DNA from: Cladophialophora immunda
Taxonomy: Eukaryota; Ascomycota; Eurotiomycetes; Chaetothyriales; Herpotrichiellaceae
Direction: 5' to 3'
Length of the DNA: 64,000 nucleotides
NCBI RefSeq assembly: GCF_000835495.1
Contig: NW_015622543.1
Span: forward strand, 4,142,619 to 4,206,618
The notes under the pieces: model-generated
Databases searched by the model: none
Told to the model about the DNA's origin: nothing
What the model saw: only the letters and a program-made list of their open reading frames with translations
Program-made: the position numbers and the translations under genes
Shown: positions 21,670 to 33,133 of the stretch, piece by piece
How positions within the stretch are numbered: the first letter of the stretch is position 1
Layout of the letters: each line of letters starts with the position of its first letter

Positions 21670-23280
21670 TCACTTTTGACGAGCATGTCGACAGCGGCGA
21701 AAGTGACCAAAGATAGCTGCACTTGCGCCAACAAGCAGCCAGGCGAACAAGATCGGAAGAGCGCGATGGAGCACGGGCACTGCACCATGGGACCAAATAT
21801 CTGTTAAAAGAGAATATGCCTCGTTGTCCGGGAGTGCATAGCCCCAGTGATAAAATGTTGGATTGAGCTCGAGGGGGCTGACGGAGCTCGACAAGTTGAG
21901 CACGATCCAGGTGAGAATAAAGAATGGCATGACAGGGACAGGCCAGAACGCGGCCGCCGTGTCGACGACAACAAAGTGGACCGTGTGAAGCAACCAAAAG
22001 GTCATCCATGTCAGGCCAAACTGCTTCCCGTCCACTGACCATGTTTCCCGGAATGCCCAGATGTACCCGGTCATGCCGAGTGCGGAGAGGAGGGTGTAAC
22101 CAAAGGCAAATGCCACGCGGAAGATCCCAGTTGTGGTAGCGGGCACATTTTTGTATATTCCCAGTTCATCAGAGAGTCCGTTCAGGATCAACACAAAAAA
22201 GAATTGTTCGAGCACCGGCATCACCATCGTCGCCGTATTGTACAGAAGCCGGGTTGGATTTGTGGTTTCCATGATGTTCATAGCGGAGATGCCGATCGGA
22301 TGGAACAGGACCTGCACGGCGGCGCTGTTGTTTCGGTCCAGATTCCGCAGTGCGGTTTGGCCTCGTCTGTGGTGATATTCCTGTTCGGCAGCCTGCGCCA
22401 GCAGCTCGAAATTGGACATCAACGCTTCGTCCGAGAACGGAGGGTACCTAACCTCGTTCCAGATGTATGTCAGAGCATCAGAGGGCTGGTAGGTCTGCGC
22501 CGCCTGGCCACCAGTAAGGGCACGGGAAAGTCTCGCCGAAGCATTCGCGTTGACCACAAAAGCCGCCCAGTATGATCCCGAGCGGACGGCGTCCACTGCC
22601 TCGGAGACAGAATGCAGTTCGCTCTCGGAAGGCTTCTCGAGCGAAGGGAAATCGAGGCCTTGAAGGCTCTCATAAGCACTGTTTACTGAGTCGCCAATCA
22701 CGCCACCGTCAAGGTCCAACCACAAAACATTCAACGACGAGACGCGGCTGTTCGAACCCCACAGAGATCCATAGAGGTACGACAAGTTTCCCAGGAAAAG
22801 CAATTGCAGCAAGACAAAGACAGCCCCAATCTTGAGAAAGAACGACTTCCGGGTGTGCTGCCAAAAGTCCTCCTCCCTTTTGTCCCCTAGTTCCGCATGC
22901 AGGGAGTGGTAGGATGTCTTCTCTGGAATGACTGAACGGCGACTGTTGGTACGCAGAAGGTGGAAAGGGGCTCGTACGGGCTGCGGCTCGGCATGGTAGG
23001 AAGTCTTCGACGAGGTGATCGTCGAACCAAAGCTGTCGGTGCGGAGCAGGAAGGGAGCTCTGTCTGGCAGGGCATCGGAACGGTGGGACAGCTTCGATGG
23101 AGCAGTCGAGCTGATGCTCTCCTCGTCGGGCAGGAGAGGGGCTCGAAACGGCCCGATCTGGTACTGGATAGGCATGTTTGGAGCTTTGAGACCCGACGGG
23201 CGCTGGCAACAACAGGACGCCGCGACGAGCCCAACACCACGGGCTCTTCTTAAATACACCGTCAACAGAGAAGTATCCAT
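21670..23280 (-). CDS. DUF3533 / SNG1-like multispanning membrane protein
   Basis: This single-exon protein of about 536 aa matches the fungal DUF3533 family, whose yeast member SNG1 confers resistance to nitrosoguanidine. One hydrophobic span follows the N-terminal cytosolic region (FFLKIGAVFVLLQLLFLGN). A lumenal or extracellular domain comes next, and about five spans form the C-terminus, including VMPVLEQFFFVLILNGL. The biochemical role of the family is not established. The N-terminal tail holds three degenerate copies of a roughly 25-residue unit starting RAPLL/RAPFLL/RAPFHLL and ending in LSH or TSYH. Starts at 23280 (MDTSLL) and 23175 (MPIQYQ) are both possible; I use the first. Confidence 0.8.
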   Translation of the reverse strand: MDTSLLTVYLRRARGVGLVAASCCCQRPSGLKAPNMPIQYQIGPFRAPLLPDEESISSTAPSKLSHRSDALPDRAPFLLRTDSFGSTITSSKTSYHAEPQPVRAPFHLLRTNSRRSVIPEKTSYHSLHAELGDKREEDFWQHTRKSFFLKIGAVFVLLQLLFLGNLSYLYGSLWGSNSRVSSLNVLWLDLDGGVIGDSVNSAYESLQGLDFPSLEKPSESELHSVSEAVDAVRSGSYWAAFVVNANASARLSRALTGGQAAQTYQPSDALTYIWNEVRYPPFSDEALMSNFELLAQAAEQEYHHRRGQTALRNLDRNNSAAVQVLFHPIGISAMNIMETTNPTRLLYNTATMVMPVLEQFFFVLILNGLSDELGIYKNVPATTTGIFRVAFAFGYTLLSALGMTGYIWAFRETWSVDGKQFGLTWMTFWLLHTVHFVVVDTAAAFWPVPVMPFFILTWIVLNLSSSVSPLELNPTFYHWGYALPDNEAYSLLTDIWSHGAVPVLHRALPILFAWLLVGASAAIFGHFRRCRHARQK

Positions 23281-24241
23281 GTGAATGTGTCTTTCTTTAG
23301 AAATCCCATATTGCGTCTGATTGGACCTGAAATCCGTGCCTGCATCATCCCTCATCCCAGAAAGGCCGCGGGGATTGCCCGAAATGGACGGAGAGGATCG
23401 CTGCACAACTGCTTCGGCTGGAATACAGTGCTTGAAAATAGAAGGATATGAATCCAATCCACAGTCTCCGGTGTTGCAGGGTCATCTGCAGCTTGCTGGA
23501 GTCAGTAATGGTCTACATCCTTTGACTCGCCGGATGAGTGGGCTGCGTAGGCTGAGCCTTCCAAGTCACCCACCCGTCGGTCAATCAACAAGAAGATGCA
23601 TCTGGACGAATGCGCGTTCTGACATGGGCAGGTCTGAAGAAGCATCGCTGTCTAACTCCGAGTCGTCGCGCTGATGCCAGGGTAGGTGAAAGCAATAGAT
23701 GGTCGAGTCTGAAGGGAACGACGATTTGAAAGACTGTGCGAGGTCTTTCCGGCCCCCCAAAATGGCGGGCGGCTTCTTCGACACGTCGAGGAGTGAACCC
23801 GCAACAAAATGTATCATGAAGGCAAGAACGTCCACCTGGATCCGTGTTGAGCAAGAAAGGTGAAGAGTCACGGAGCAATGTTTGCAGGCATGTCTCTTGC
23901 CTGGGGCTCACCATTCAACTCGTTGTCAAACCAGAGGTCGTATTGTACAGTTGAAATAGAAATTACGTATCTAAGTCGTGCCGCGTTCTAGATTTTGTCT
24001 TATCCTTCGTCATGTCCAATGTCATCGTCGGCGGGCGAATACCGGCCTCGCCCAGTTCTTCATTTGCAAAATCTCCGCCAGCGCCGAACAAATGTTCAGC
24101 CAGCCGTGGTTGAACCGCCAGAATTCCCAGTCCTCGCTTTTGATTCATTATCGCCTTTCGCTTTCCGTGGTGCTCGGCTTTCGTTTCCAAACTCCTGATT
24201 AATGTACAAGAACGGCGTTCGAAATAGACAAGACAGCTAGG
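23281..24241. other. Intergenic region, about 960 bp
   Basis: Promoter of the DUF3533 gene and 3' flank of the Frag1 gene. Small antisense-overlapping frames at 23581-23914 have no domain. Nothing else is supported. Confidence 0.45.
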
Positions 24242-25267
24242 TCAAAATCGGAATCGACCGATACCCCATCTTTTCTGCCGCCCGAGGTCATTGTGTTCCG
24301 CGGGATATTTTGAGAGAGCGGACTGGATGTGGGAACCCTGACCGCCGGTCATGTTAGTCCCACGATACCCTTGGGTGGCGGGGTTGTCAGAAGAATCGTC
24401 GTTTTGATATGTGGTTGCATTCTGATCCGTAGTAATCGGTGCCGGTCCTTGATCAAGAGGGGGTAGACCGCCGTTCCTTCCCGCCTCCTTTTCAAGTTCC
24501 GCTTCCCTTTCTCTCCAGCCTTGAGGAACGTGGCGCTTCGACCGTACCGAAGGCCAGAGGTCGAGGAGGAAGGAGAGAACGTAGAAGGTGAAGATGAGGG
24601 CAACGATCCATTCAAACACGGCGGCCACGTTTTCGTGGTTGTTCCAGGATGTCGAGGCAAAGACGATGGCAAGGGCGATCTCGAGGATGATGAAGGTGAG
24701 TTTGATCCAGAAAGAAATCCGCAGGACGCGGTGCTGGCGGTAGTGGATGCCGAGTCGTTGGTATTCGGCACAAAGGAAGATGGCTGAGATGATGTATCCG
24801 CCGATGAAGAGGAGCAAACACCCGTCATGGACTTTGTGGTGATGGTAGGTGTCGAAGATTGACAGGAGGATCAGACCGAGAGTGCCTGCGATGGCGAAGA
24901 AGATGGCGCAGCTGGAGAGCGCGGATTGGACGCGCGAGGTGTTGGGTGCCAGCCGGCCATAGTGCCGAAGCCAGCGCTCTGACATGAAGCCCAGGTCGAG
25001 GAACACGGTGGTGATGACAGCGCCGGTGATGAAGAGTGGTTTCAACCCAAATGCCCCAATGTCGGAAATGTAGGCGATGTGTTGATTGGGGCTCATCGAC
25101 GCTAGGTGAGGATGTCCGTTGGCTTCCCAGGAGCAGAACATGGCCAGCAGCATGCCGAGCCACCTGGGTGAGGAAGGTTAGTGACAATGGTCAACAGGAT
25201 TGAGCGACGACAAAACGTACATGCCCGCCGAGATGACGGGGAACCACCAGGCACTGAGCCACCACAT
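24242..25267 (-). CDS. Frag1/DRAM/Sfk1 family membrane protein
   Basis: Exons 25267-25221 and 25163-24242, with a 57-bp intron (GTACGT..CCCAG), give 322 aa. Six hydrophobic segments are visible. The conserved family region MSPNQHIAYISDIGAFGLKP follows the first span, as in yeast Sfk1, which helps retain plasma-membrane phosphoinositides and sterol asymmetry. The C-terminal 90 residues are hydrophilic and probably cytosolic, with Asn/Gly-rich low complexity. The start MWWLSAWWFPVISAGM is chosen because the splice rebuilds the family's SAGMWLGMLLAM segment. The frame stays open upstream without an ATG, so a longer 5' exon is possible but not supported. Confidence 0.85.
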
Positions 25268-26826
25268 GTTGGTCTGTAGTTGGGGAAATTCGCTAAAGAG
25301 GTCGGCCGAGTTGAGGTCCAAAGGGCGAAGGTGGGGGGAGTAGTCAGAGGGCGAGAGTACGAGTAGGGAATCGAAGAACAGGTCCGTCTGGTGACAACAA
25401 GAGAAAGCAGGGCAATATGAAGGAAACGATATGTACGGGGCTCACTCAATGCGGGACGCTCACGCTCACGGGAGGCTAATGCTTGTGATTAAGTAACGTG
25501 TTGTCACCGGAGATCGACCATGCCATACTACATCATTCTAGGAAATCGTGAGGCAATGACGGAGATATTCCAGTTGCATTTGCATGGGGGACGACACACA
25601 AGGGCTACCTGATTGGCCCAGGTCAAGCGTAGACTGCTCACAGCGGATCCCATCGATATAGCAAAAAGACGCAGCCTCAGAATCGGAGGGAACGAGATCC
25701 GGAAAGGGCTCGTGTGCCATGCCTCCCTGGGCATTAACGGCGTCCGGGGGGAAGGGACATGGACGGATATAACGGCGAGGCATAAGCCACTGCCCACTGC
25801 CCCCTGCCCACTGCCCAGTGGAACGAGCGATTCCAGTCGGTCAGAGGTGAAGTTCAGATGTGAAGGCGAAAAGACAGACGCCTCGTTATGCACGACGTCA
25901 TCGGTGCTTGCGAGAGATTTATGGGAAGGTGGGGAACAGGACCTGCCAGACATCCAATCACAGTCAGACCTTGGCATCTTCCGCGGCCTCCCGAGCCTCT
26001 AGAAAGATGACGACATGGCATAGTCTCGGGCTCCTCTCGCGCATCTCTCACTTTCCCCTGATCATCCCGTTCTTGGGAACCGAGTACGAGTCTGTCGTTG
26101 CCGAATTTCCACCATCCAAAAAAGACGCACTTGGCGGCGACACGGTCGTACAATATGAAATACTAGCTGATCCAACCACAATGCTCAGACTTCATCTTAC
26201 CAAAGCATCGGTCAATCTGACCTCGCTTCCTCCAGAGCTTTTCCTAGAGCCTAGCTGTTGATAAGTAATGCGACGTAGAAAACTTGGTCTCTCAGCTAGC
26301 CGTTCCCGCTCACTGACCGCTCCTGCTTCAGTAGCTTGAATGACTGTGCAGCTGCTAGCAGCCTTCCCTTCAGAGAGAATCTCCGACGACTTCCCGTCTG
26401 GGTGTGGACAATAGGTCAGCACCGTATCTCGACTGCCGACAATGTGCTGACCAAGCCTTTATCATGCAGGGCGCCCCATTACCTGGATGGGGCAAGTGTA
26501 GACTCTGGGGTGCATCCGACACAGAGCCTGAATCGCTGTACCACGGTACAAGTTAACCGCAGGATAAAAGGGTGTCCCCCTCCAAGAACCCGACAAAAGG
26601 AAGCTCTTTGTACTGCTTCAACCATCTCCGCTTGAGCTGTCCTCATGGCAAGTGGGAGCTGTACCACGGCGCTGTCCGTTGTTGGTGGCAGCCACGACTT
26701 GTCGGATGGGTGCGCTGGCTTTGGTCATGAGAATATGCTGGGGCTCAATGAACCCGCTCGTCGACGAAAAATAGGCAAGTACCTCTGAGGTTCCTCTGCG
26801 TGTCGCGGAATGCGTTGCATTCTGTT
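25268..26826. other. Intergenic region, about 1.6 kb
   Basis: No firm gene. A plus-strand frame from ATG 26007 to 26261 would give 84 aa (MTTWHSLGLLSRI...), with no known domain. A short CCACTG/CCCACTG tandem lies at 25787-25817. Confidence 0.4.
25787..25817. repeat. Short CCCACTG tandem repeat
   Basis: Three to four imperfect copies of CCCACTGC run in tandem. It is a simple repeat of no evident function. Confidence 0.6.
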
Positions 26827-27723
26827 CTACGATGGACTGACCCTAAGAATGCTGCGAACACGATCGGCTTGCTCGGGATCCACGCCGATTCGGACCAGGT
26901 AGGTGGGCAGGCCGCCATAAGTGGTATCGAGGTGCTGGACAATCTTCTCGCAGAAGTCTGGCGGACATTTGGCAAACGACTCATCAAGACCAATGCTTTC
27001 GATCTCTTTCATCCTTTCCCCTTTCTCCGGCTCGAGTTCTGATTCAGACTTGACATAGTCCTGGCTGACGGCATCCATATCAATGTGGCACAACAGCAGC
27101 ACCAGCAGTATTATAATTCCCGTTCTGTCCTTGCCTTGTGTGCAGTTGACCATGACAGGCCATGCTGTGTCCTCGGCGAGAACGTCAAACACCTGCTTGA
27201 TCTCAGGGTGGCTGTGGTCGAGGGTGTCGATTCCCAGGCCGACGAGCCCTCGCGGTAGCATCAACTCCTTTCCCAGCACCGATATCCCTTCTGTTCGGTA
27301 GCCCAAAGCCATCAAGAACACCAGCTTGGCGAAGCTGGTGTACTTCAGCTGCCAGATGAGATGCCGTTCAAAGCCTTTGCCGTTGAGATTGATTTGCGCG
27401 TATCGGATGCCAGGTATTTGGACCGGGGCAGCGACGGTCTCGTTGGACGAAGGCATCACCGCTGGTTGTGCCACCACAGCAGCTTCAGCCCGTTTCTTTG
27501 CGGCATTGATGTGTTCTGTTTTGGAGCGAAGGTCAATGATGGTCTTGATCTTGTACTCGTTGACCAGGACGTCGCGGTCGGGCGCACTGGCGTCGTCTGG
27601 TCGTGCACTCCTGAAAAGGAGACCCGGCCGGAGAGCTCGAGCTCCCAGGATGGAGTTGATGTGAGCTCCCACATCCCGAAAATTGAGCAGGTTATCAAAC
27701 CGAGGTGCAGGGGAAGAATCCAT
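26827..27723 (-). CDS. Y_phosphatase3-type (IphP-like) tyrosine/phosphoinositide phosphatase
   Basis: This single-exon protein of 298 aa has the family start FDNLLNFRDVGAHIN (substrate loop), an IIDLRSKTEH motif and the P-loop VNCTQGKDRTGII, with catalytic Cys and Arg (CX5R) present. The residue before the catalytic Cys is Asn rather than the common His. A GKDRTG loop is typical of atypical dual-specificity and phosphoinositide phosphatases of bacterial IphP type. It probably dephosphorylates phosphotyrosine or a phosphoinositide in the cytosol; the substrate is not known. Start 27723 (MDSSPAPRFDNLLNF) places the FRDVG motif near residue 14, as expected. Longer in-frame sequence upstream looks like 5' leader. 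Confidence 0.88.
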   Translation of the reverse strand: MDSSPAPRFDNLLNFRDVGAHINSILGARALRPGLLFRSARPDDASAPDRDVLVNEYKIKTIIDLRSKTEHINAAKKRAEAAVVAQPAVMPSSNETVAAPVQIPGIRYAQINLNGKGFERHLIWQLKYTSFAKLVFLMALGYRTEGISVLGKELMLPRGLVGLGIDTLDHSHPEIKQVFDVLAEDTAWPVMVNCTQGKDRTGIIILLVLLLCHIDMDAVSQDYVKSESELEPEKGERMKEIESIGLDESFAKCPPDFCEKIVQHLDTTYGGLPTYLVRIGVDPEQADRVRSILRVSPS

Positions 27724-28040
27724 GATGGCGACCGACTCTACCAAGGTTGGAGGAGTGGAGACGAGTTCAGACGGTACGGAGTGGTACTTCTGGCGGGTTG
27801 GCAAAAAAACAAGGTGTTGGAAGTTGACGGCGGCGCACCATCCACCACTTTGCTTTCCCACTGCATGTCATTGTGGGGCACACCAAGGAGCTCTGGGGGG
27901 TAACTAGAACGGTGAGTTTCCTTGGTCCCTGCCTCGGTCCCCCCTGGCCTAGGTGCCTAGCTAGCTAGATGGCTGGGAAGGTACCACATGGGCGCCACAA
28001 GAGCTCGAGCTGCTGGCCTTCCTCCTCATCCCTCTCCTCT

Positions 28041-28058
28041 CCTCCTCCTCCTCCTCCT
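28041..28058. repeat. CTC trinucleotide microsatellite
   Basis: Six CTC units run in tandem in the divergent promoter. Pyrimidine-rich tracts are common in fungal promoters. Confidence 0.7.
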
Positions 28059-28415
28059 ACTGATAATCGAGCGGCGGATAAGCGACGGGTCCGATCCAGA
28101 ATGGGGTACGGCCATGGGCCATGGCTATCGGCATCGTGTGCCTTTTGCCCCTCCATTTGCTGCTCTCCTCGCATGAACGGTTCCCCAACCAGAAACAAAG
28201 AGTACCGTCTGTGGTAGGAAAACTGAATTTCCTACAACCGACACACCACCCAAACTGTATGTAGGCGAGATCACCCATATAAGGGTCTTATAAGGGTCTC
28301 TAGGTGGGCTATCTAGTAGCGGGAGCAACTCTCCCTCGAATCCTATTGGCATGACGTAGGTGGTAATAGGGACAATGGGATGACATACACAAGCGCAGCT
28401 CTTGGTCATGACGGT

Positions 28416-28436
28416 GGTGGACGGTGGACGGTGGAC
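28416..28436. repeat. Three tandem GGTGGAC heptamers
   Basis: Exact heptamer copies at 28416, 28423 and 28430, preceded and followed by GGTGG variants, upstream of EIS1. Confidence 0.7.
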
Positions 28437-28769
28437 GGTGGTGACGGACGGGTTTCCACTGCCGTATGGGATGGGCGACCCTGGACCTCCCAAGCAACCT
28501 TGGGGACCTTGATGAGCGAGCGGCACGCCACTGGGCCTTCTGCAGCTCTTCTTTTGGTTTTATTCCTCTTCCGCTGATCTGAAATGCAAGCAGAGCTCCT
28601 TCTGCTGTATTATCCCTCACTCTGTCTCTCGTTTTCCGCACCGAGAACCGCCATTCTCCATGCCGTGGTAGATTCTTGACTGCGTTGTTGCTTGCGCGAC
28701 CGTCCGCCCGCCCGCCTGCTTCCAGCACCTATCGATTACCCCGAGAACGCACGCAAGGGGGGGCCAAGC

Positions 28770-31700
28770 ATGTCGGCCAGCGTTGCCCATGCTCATCCCC
28801 ATCCGAGCAGCTTCACCCCCTCGGACAAGCTTGAAGACCAAGGTCAGTCAACCACTTTCTTGCACGACTCGAGCTTCCTGGCAAGCTGACGTGGTGTATG
28901 TAGCTGCTTCTGCGGCATTGTCTGTCGCTCGAGACACTCCCACCACCAAGCACAGCACCTCTTCAGTCCTCGACCAGGAAGGTCGGCTATCTGCTGCCAG
29001 TGCGTCAACCCCGCCCTTGATCGCCATCCACAGATTCTCCAAAAACCACCCCCTCGCATTCATGTTGCAAAACTAACTGCCGCCCCAGGTGCTGCGCTGT
29101 CTCTGAAATACGCGCGAGCTCAAGATCTTCCCTCGTTTCCTTCCACTGGCGGAGTCAAACTCGCATCCGCTGGCGCCGCGGCGAGCCTCGCAGAATCCAA
29201 CAAGAAACCCATCCAGCTTTGGACACCCGGGGCCATCCCCCACGCGAACACGGCTGCCTATCGAGCAAAAGACTATGAAATGGAGCCTCTGTGGAAGCCA
29301 GAACTGAGCCGGGCGGGTTCCCAGGCGGCATTGGCTGCCCATCGGGACGCTGCACCGGTGGACGTCTGGAGGGCTCCGGAGACAGAGCAGGGTCATTCTG
29401 CCGCATCGTCGGCCTTACAGAACCCCAAATCTCCCCCACCCATCACCGAGAGAAACGTGTCGAGCGATGGGCGACAAAAGGCACTCTTGGCCGCAACTGC
29501 ATCCTTGAAGGGTGGCAGACGGCGAGCAGAATCCGCTCCGACACGACCCGCGCCAGCGCCCGTTCACTCTGCCTGGGCCATCAAGGCTGCGACGTCATCT
29601 CAGAACGTGAGACCTCCGCTATCACCAAGCCCACCGTCCACGAGCGAATTGTCGGGCGCCGACGCTGCCAGGGTCCAAAATATGGCCAGGACCAACGTCT
29701 CCAGACAGATGTACACATCCAATCCACCGGTCGCAATAGAAGTGGAAGAAAGGAGAAGGCAAGAAATGCTCCGCGCCTCTGCGGTCGCCATGGCCAGAAA
29801 GATGTTCGCCATTCAGCAGGCTCAGATCGATGAGGCAAGGGGAATCCACCGTTCACAGAGTCACTACGCTGCATACACTGCCCGACGGCGCGCACAATCA
29901 GACGCCGCAAATCAGCCTGCAACCACTGACAATGTGCCACGCTACGAAAACCTAGAAGAAGCCGCTCGGAGATTGGCCCAGGAGCGGCTCGCCAAGCTAC
30001 ACGACGAACACGCCGAGTATCGGCAGTACTATGGACAACAGACTGCGCCGCCTAGGTCGCGGCTTACATTACGGCGCGGCCGGCGGACGTCTGACATTCG
30101 AGAAGACTCCGACTCCGACCTGGAAGAGTCACGCAAGATCCGGGCACAAATGTCTTTGTTCCAGGGCAAGCTCGCCGAGGTCGACAGCAAGAAGCGACAA
30201 GCCGATCGAGATGCATTGCTTGCAGTGGCACACAAGAACGTGACGGCTCGGATGAATGCAATGGATGAAAAGGTCTTTTCCGAAACCGGCAAAACCACCC
30301 CCCAACAACGTGAGCTGTGGGAGCGCCAGGCCCGAGAGAGGGCTCAGCGTGAAAGTGACGACAGGTTGCTTCATGTGGGGAAGGTTCACATTGGGGGTGG
30401 CAAGTATCTTGAGCAGTCTGAGATTGAAGCAATTGCCAAAGCTCGACTGCAACCGACCCTAGACGAGATCACCGAAAAAGCCGAGCAACAAAGGGCCAGG
30501 GATGAGGAACTTAGATTGGAACAAGAGAGGCTCAAGGCCGAGCAAGAAGCCGAGAAGAAACGGCAGGCAGACATCAAAGCAGAACAAAAAGCGGTCGTCG
30601 GTGAGTTTGTAATCGCACTCTAGAGCCCATCACTTGCTGACTCTTCTCAGATCGTGAAAAAGCCGAACAAAAGGCACAAAAAGCAGAAGAGAGACGGGTT
30701 CAGCAAGAGCAGAAGCATGAAGAGAGACGTCAGCGCACTGAACAAAAGGCCACTGAGAAAAAAGCCCGAGGCGAGGCAAGTGCCGCGGAAAGGGAGCGTC
30801 GGCGAACGGAGAAGGAAGAAAAGAGACAGACTGAACTTGGCAAAACTCGATTCCTCCCACTCCCAAGCTTCCTCGGAAGAGGCGCTGTTGCAGCTGGAGC
30901 TGCCGCAGGTGCGGCAACAGCTGCAGCTGTCGAGGGCGCCGCAGACGTTGTTGGAGGAGGAGCAAGAACCCTGACAGGAGCGACTGCACTCCCAGCGACC
31001 ATGACGGCCGAAGATGGCGAGCTCGCCGGTGAAACTGTGCACGACCAAGTGACCTTGGATCCAAATGAAGCCGCTCATGCGGTGGCTGCGGCAGACACAG
31101 AGGCCACTCAGCAACCGGCCGAAGAGCCGACGGCCATTCAGCCCGCAGACGAGGAGATTGGGCCGAAGGACGACGACATTGGAACGACTCCGTACTCCGG
31201 GACCACCCCGCCGCAGGAGCCCACATCGCCAACGTCACCGACGTTCTCGACTTCACCGACTTCGCCTTCAAAGCGAGATTCGCGGGTGAAGACCTGGTTT
31301 AAGAGATTCAGGGCGGGAAGTAAAACAGAGAACGAACTTCCGGAGCCCGCCGCGGCAACTGAAGGGGAGCCAAGAGAAAATGTAGGCACGGTTGGCCAGA
31401 CAGCCGAGCCGATCAAGGAAGAAGACCAAGCCGCCACGGATTCCATTCGAGATGTTGCACTCGCAGGCCGGAGCGACAACGAGACGGACGACATGTACGG
31501 CGGATCTGTCAAGCCCTACGGAAGAGTCTCACCGATCCCCAATGAGAGCGCTGGGCCCGGCCCCGCAGTCACCACTGGCGGTGCAAATGAACGAGACATT
31601 AGTCCTCCATCTGACACCTCGTCGGTAAGAGAAGAGCCGTACGTGATTGCCGCAGACGTGGCTTCCTCCAAATACTCGACTGAACACGCCGGGTCGAAGC

Positions 31701-32281
31701 GAGACTCAGGCTTCGATCAACTTGCCACGCTGACGGACGAGGATGAGGAACCCCGGGGCAGGAAAGGTTTTCGGGAGAGATTTCTGAAGAAGGTTATCCC
31801 TGGACGAGACAAAGAGAAGGAGAAGCAGAAGCCCGGACCTTCAGAGAGCGCAGCAGCCCCAGTCTCGGCCCCAGTTCCACCCACAACCACCACTGAACAT
31901 ACAGCACCCGAACCGCAACCACAAGGCCAAGGCGAGACGCAAGAAGCAGGCGGAGGTCACGCCAATTCAGACGAGCACATCCTCGCCGAAACGGAACCTA
32001 TGCGCGAAAAGGTGCAGGAGCCCTCAACCACATCCACTGAAGCAACGGGAAACACAACCGTCACAGGCGCTACGACACCTGCACTAACGCACGCGCAGAC
32101 GAATGGGGATGATGAGGAGGACTTTGAAGAGGCCAGAGATACCTTTGACGAAGGCCGGCTAGTGAGTGCGTCGAAGGTTGACAGCGGGGCGGCGCGACTG
32201 GTCGATGTCGCGGGTCCGATGAGTGGGAAGAAGAGTGAGGAGAAGGCTAGAGAGGGAAGTAGGTTTACGGAGGAGTTGTAG
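28770..32281 (+). CDS. eis1: Eisosome protein 1 (EIS1)
   Basis: Four exons (28770-28842, 28904-28999, 29089-30600, 30651-32281), with introns of 61, 89 and 50 bp, give 1103 aa. The conserved N-terminal EIS1 block is AAASLAESNKKPIQLWTPGA followed by AAYRAKDYEMEPLWKPELS and AALAAHRDA. A long charged coiled coil, rich in Glu, Lys, Arg and Gln, spans roughly residues 480-620. The tail is disordered, rich in Pro, Thr, Ser and Glu, with a basic patch (KTWFKRFRAG). EIS1 associates with eisosomes, the furrow-like plasma membrane domains scaffolded by Pil1/Lsp1. The third intron interrupts the coiled coil, and reading through it would stop after eight residues, which supports the splice. It is convergent with the FAT1-like gene. 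Confidence 0.92.
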
Positions 32282-33133
32282 ATCGCTCCACCGTGGGAAT
32301 GGCGACGACGAGAAAGAGAAGGGAGCAGGGCCGGCTCATACCAGTCAAAAGGAGAGATCCGCGGGGAGATGGCGAATCCAGAATGCAACCAGGGCATACA
32401 GGCCAAAATGACTGGCAAGTGTATGTATGACGGATCTCATGCAAGGAAGGGACCTTTCTTTGTTTTGTCTTTGGTACCATGTGGGAAAGCGAAAACGGAC
32501 GGTACTACGAGGGCACGACGCAATGTTCAGGATACGATTGATTGATATACACGCGGGGCGCAGCGCCGCGCAACGCACCCATGTTTGGTCTCTGTCATGT
32601 TTGATGCACGCTTGGTCTGAAAATGCTCTCGTTATTATGCTGCCACGCTATGCTATGCTATGCTATGCTTTGATCAATTCCACACTCCTCGTCTTGGGTG
32701 CTTTAATAGTGAAATGCGAATGCGCTGTTGATTGATGTGTGCTCGATCGACTCTCCCCAGATGGCCTCTGATAGCCCCTCTAGTGGCCTCTAATGCTGCT
32801 GATTACATTTCAGGTACAGGTTGCTTGCGTCTTCGCGGCTCACTATCCGTGTATGCATGTTGTACGCCCTGTTACTGCCCTGTCCATATCGTCCGAAATG
32901 GTCATGAAATCGTGTCTGCCCGTGCACGTCGGTCATTTATTTCCTCCATACTCGCCCAACTCCAGGGTATCATCATTCAATATGTATATAGGTCGGAGCT
33001 TCTGTCCACCGGACAATGTATCGAAGTGGAAATTCTTGTTGCGACCACATCCAATGCGATTAATCAAGCTTTCCCGCTGGGAAACACGACCCACTGACTC
33101 TGTGCTTTACCTTCTCTTAGCTCGATGATCGCT
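32282..33133. other. Convergent intergenic region between EIS1 and the acyl-CoA synthetase
   Basis: This 850-bp stretch must hold both terminators. It contains a GCTAT pentamer run. No gene is supported. Confidence 0.5.
32647..32669. repeat. GCTAT pentanucleotide microsatellite
   Basis: Four GCTAT units plus a partial one lie in the 3' flank of EIS1. Confidence 0.75.

Larger units (their letters stand above)
27724..28769. other. Shared divergent promoter region of the phosphatase and EIS1 genes
   Basis: About 1 kb between two divergently transcribed genes. It carries a CTC triplet run (28041-28058) and three tandem GGTGGAC copies (28416-28436). No coding sequence is supported. Confidence 0.5.
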
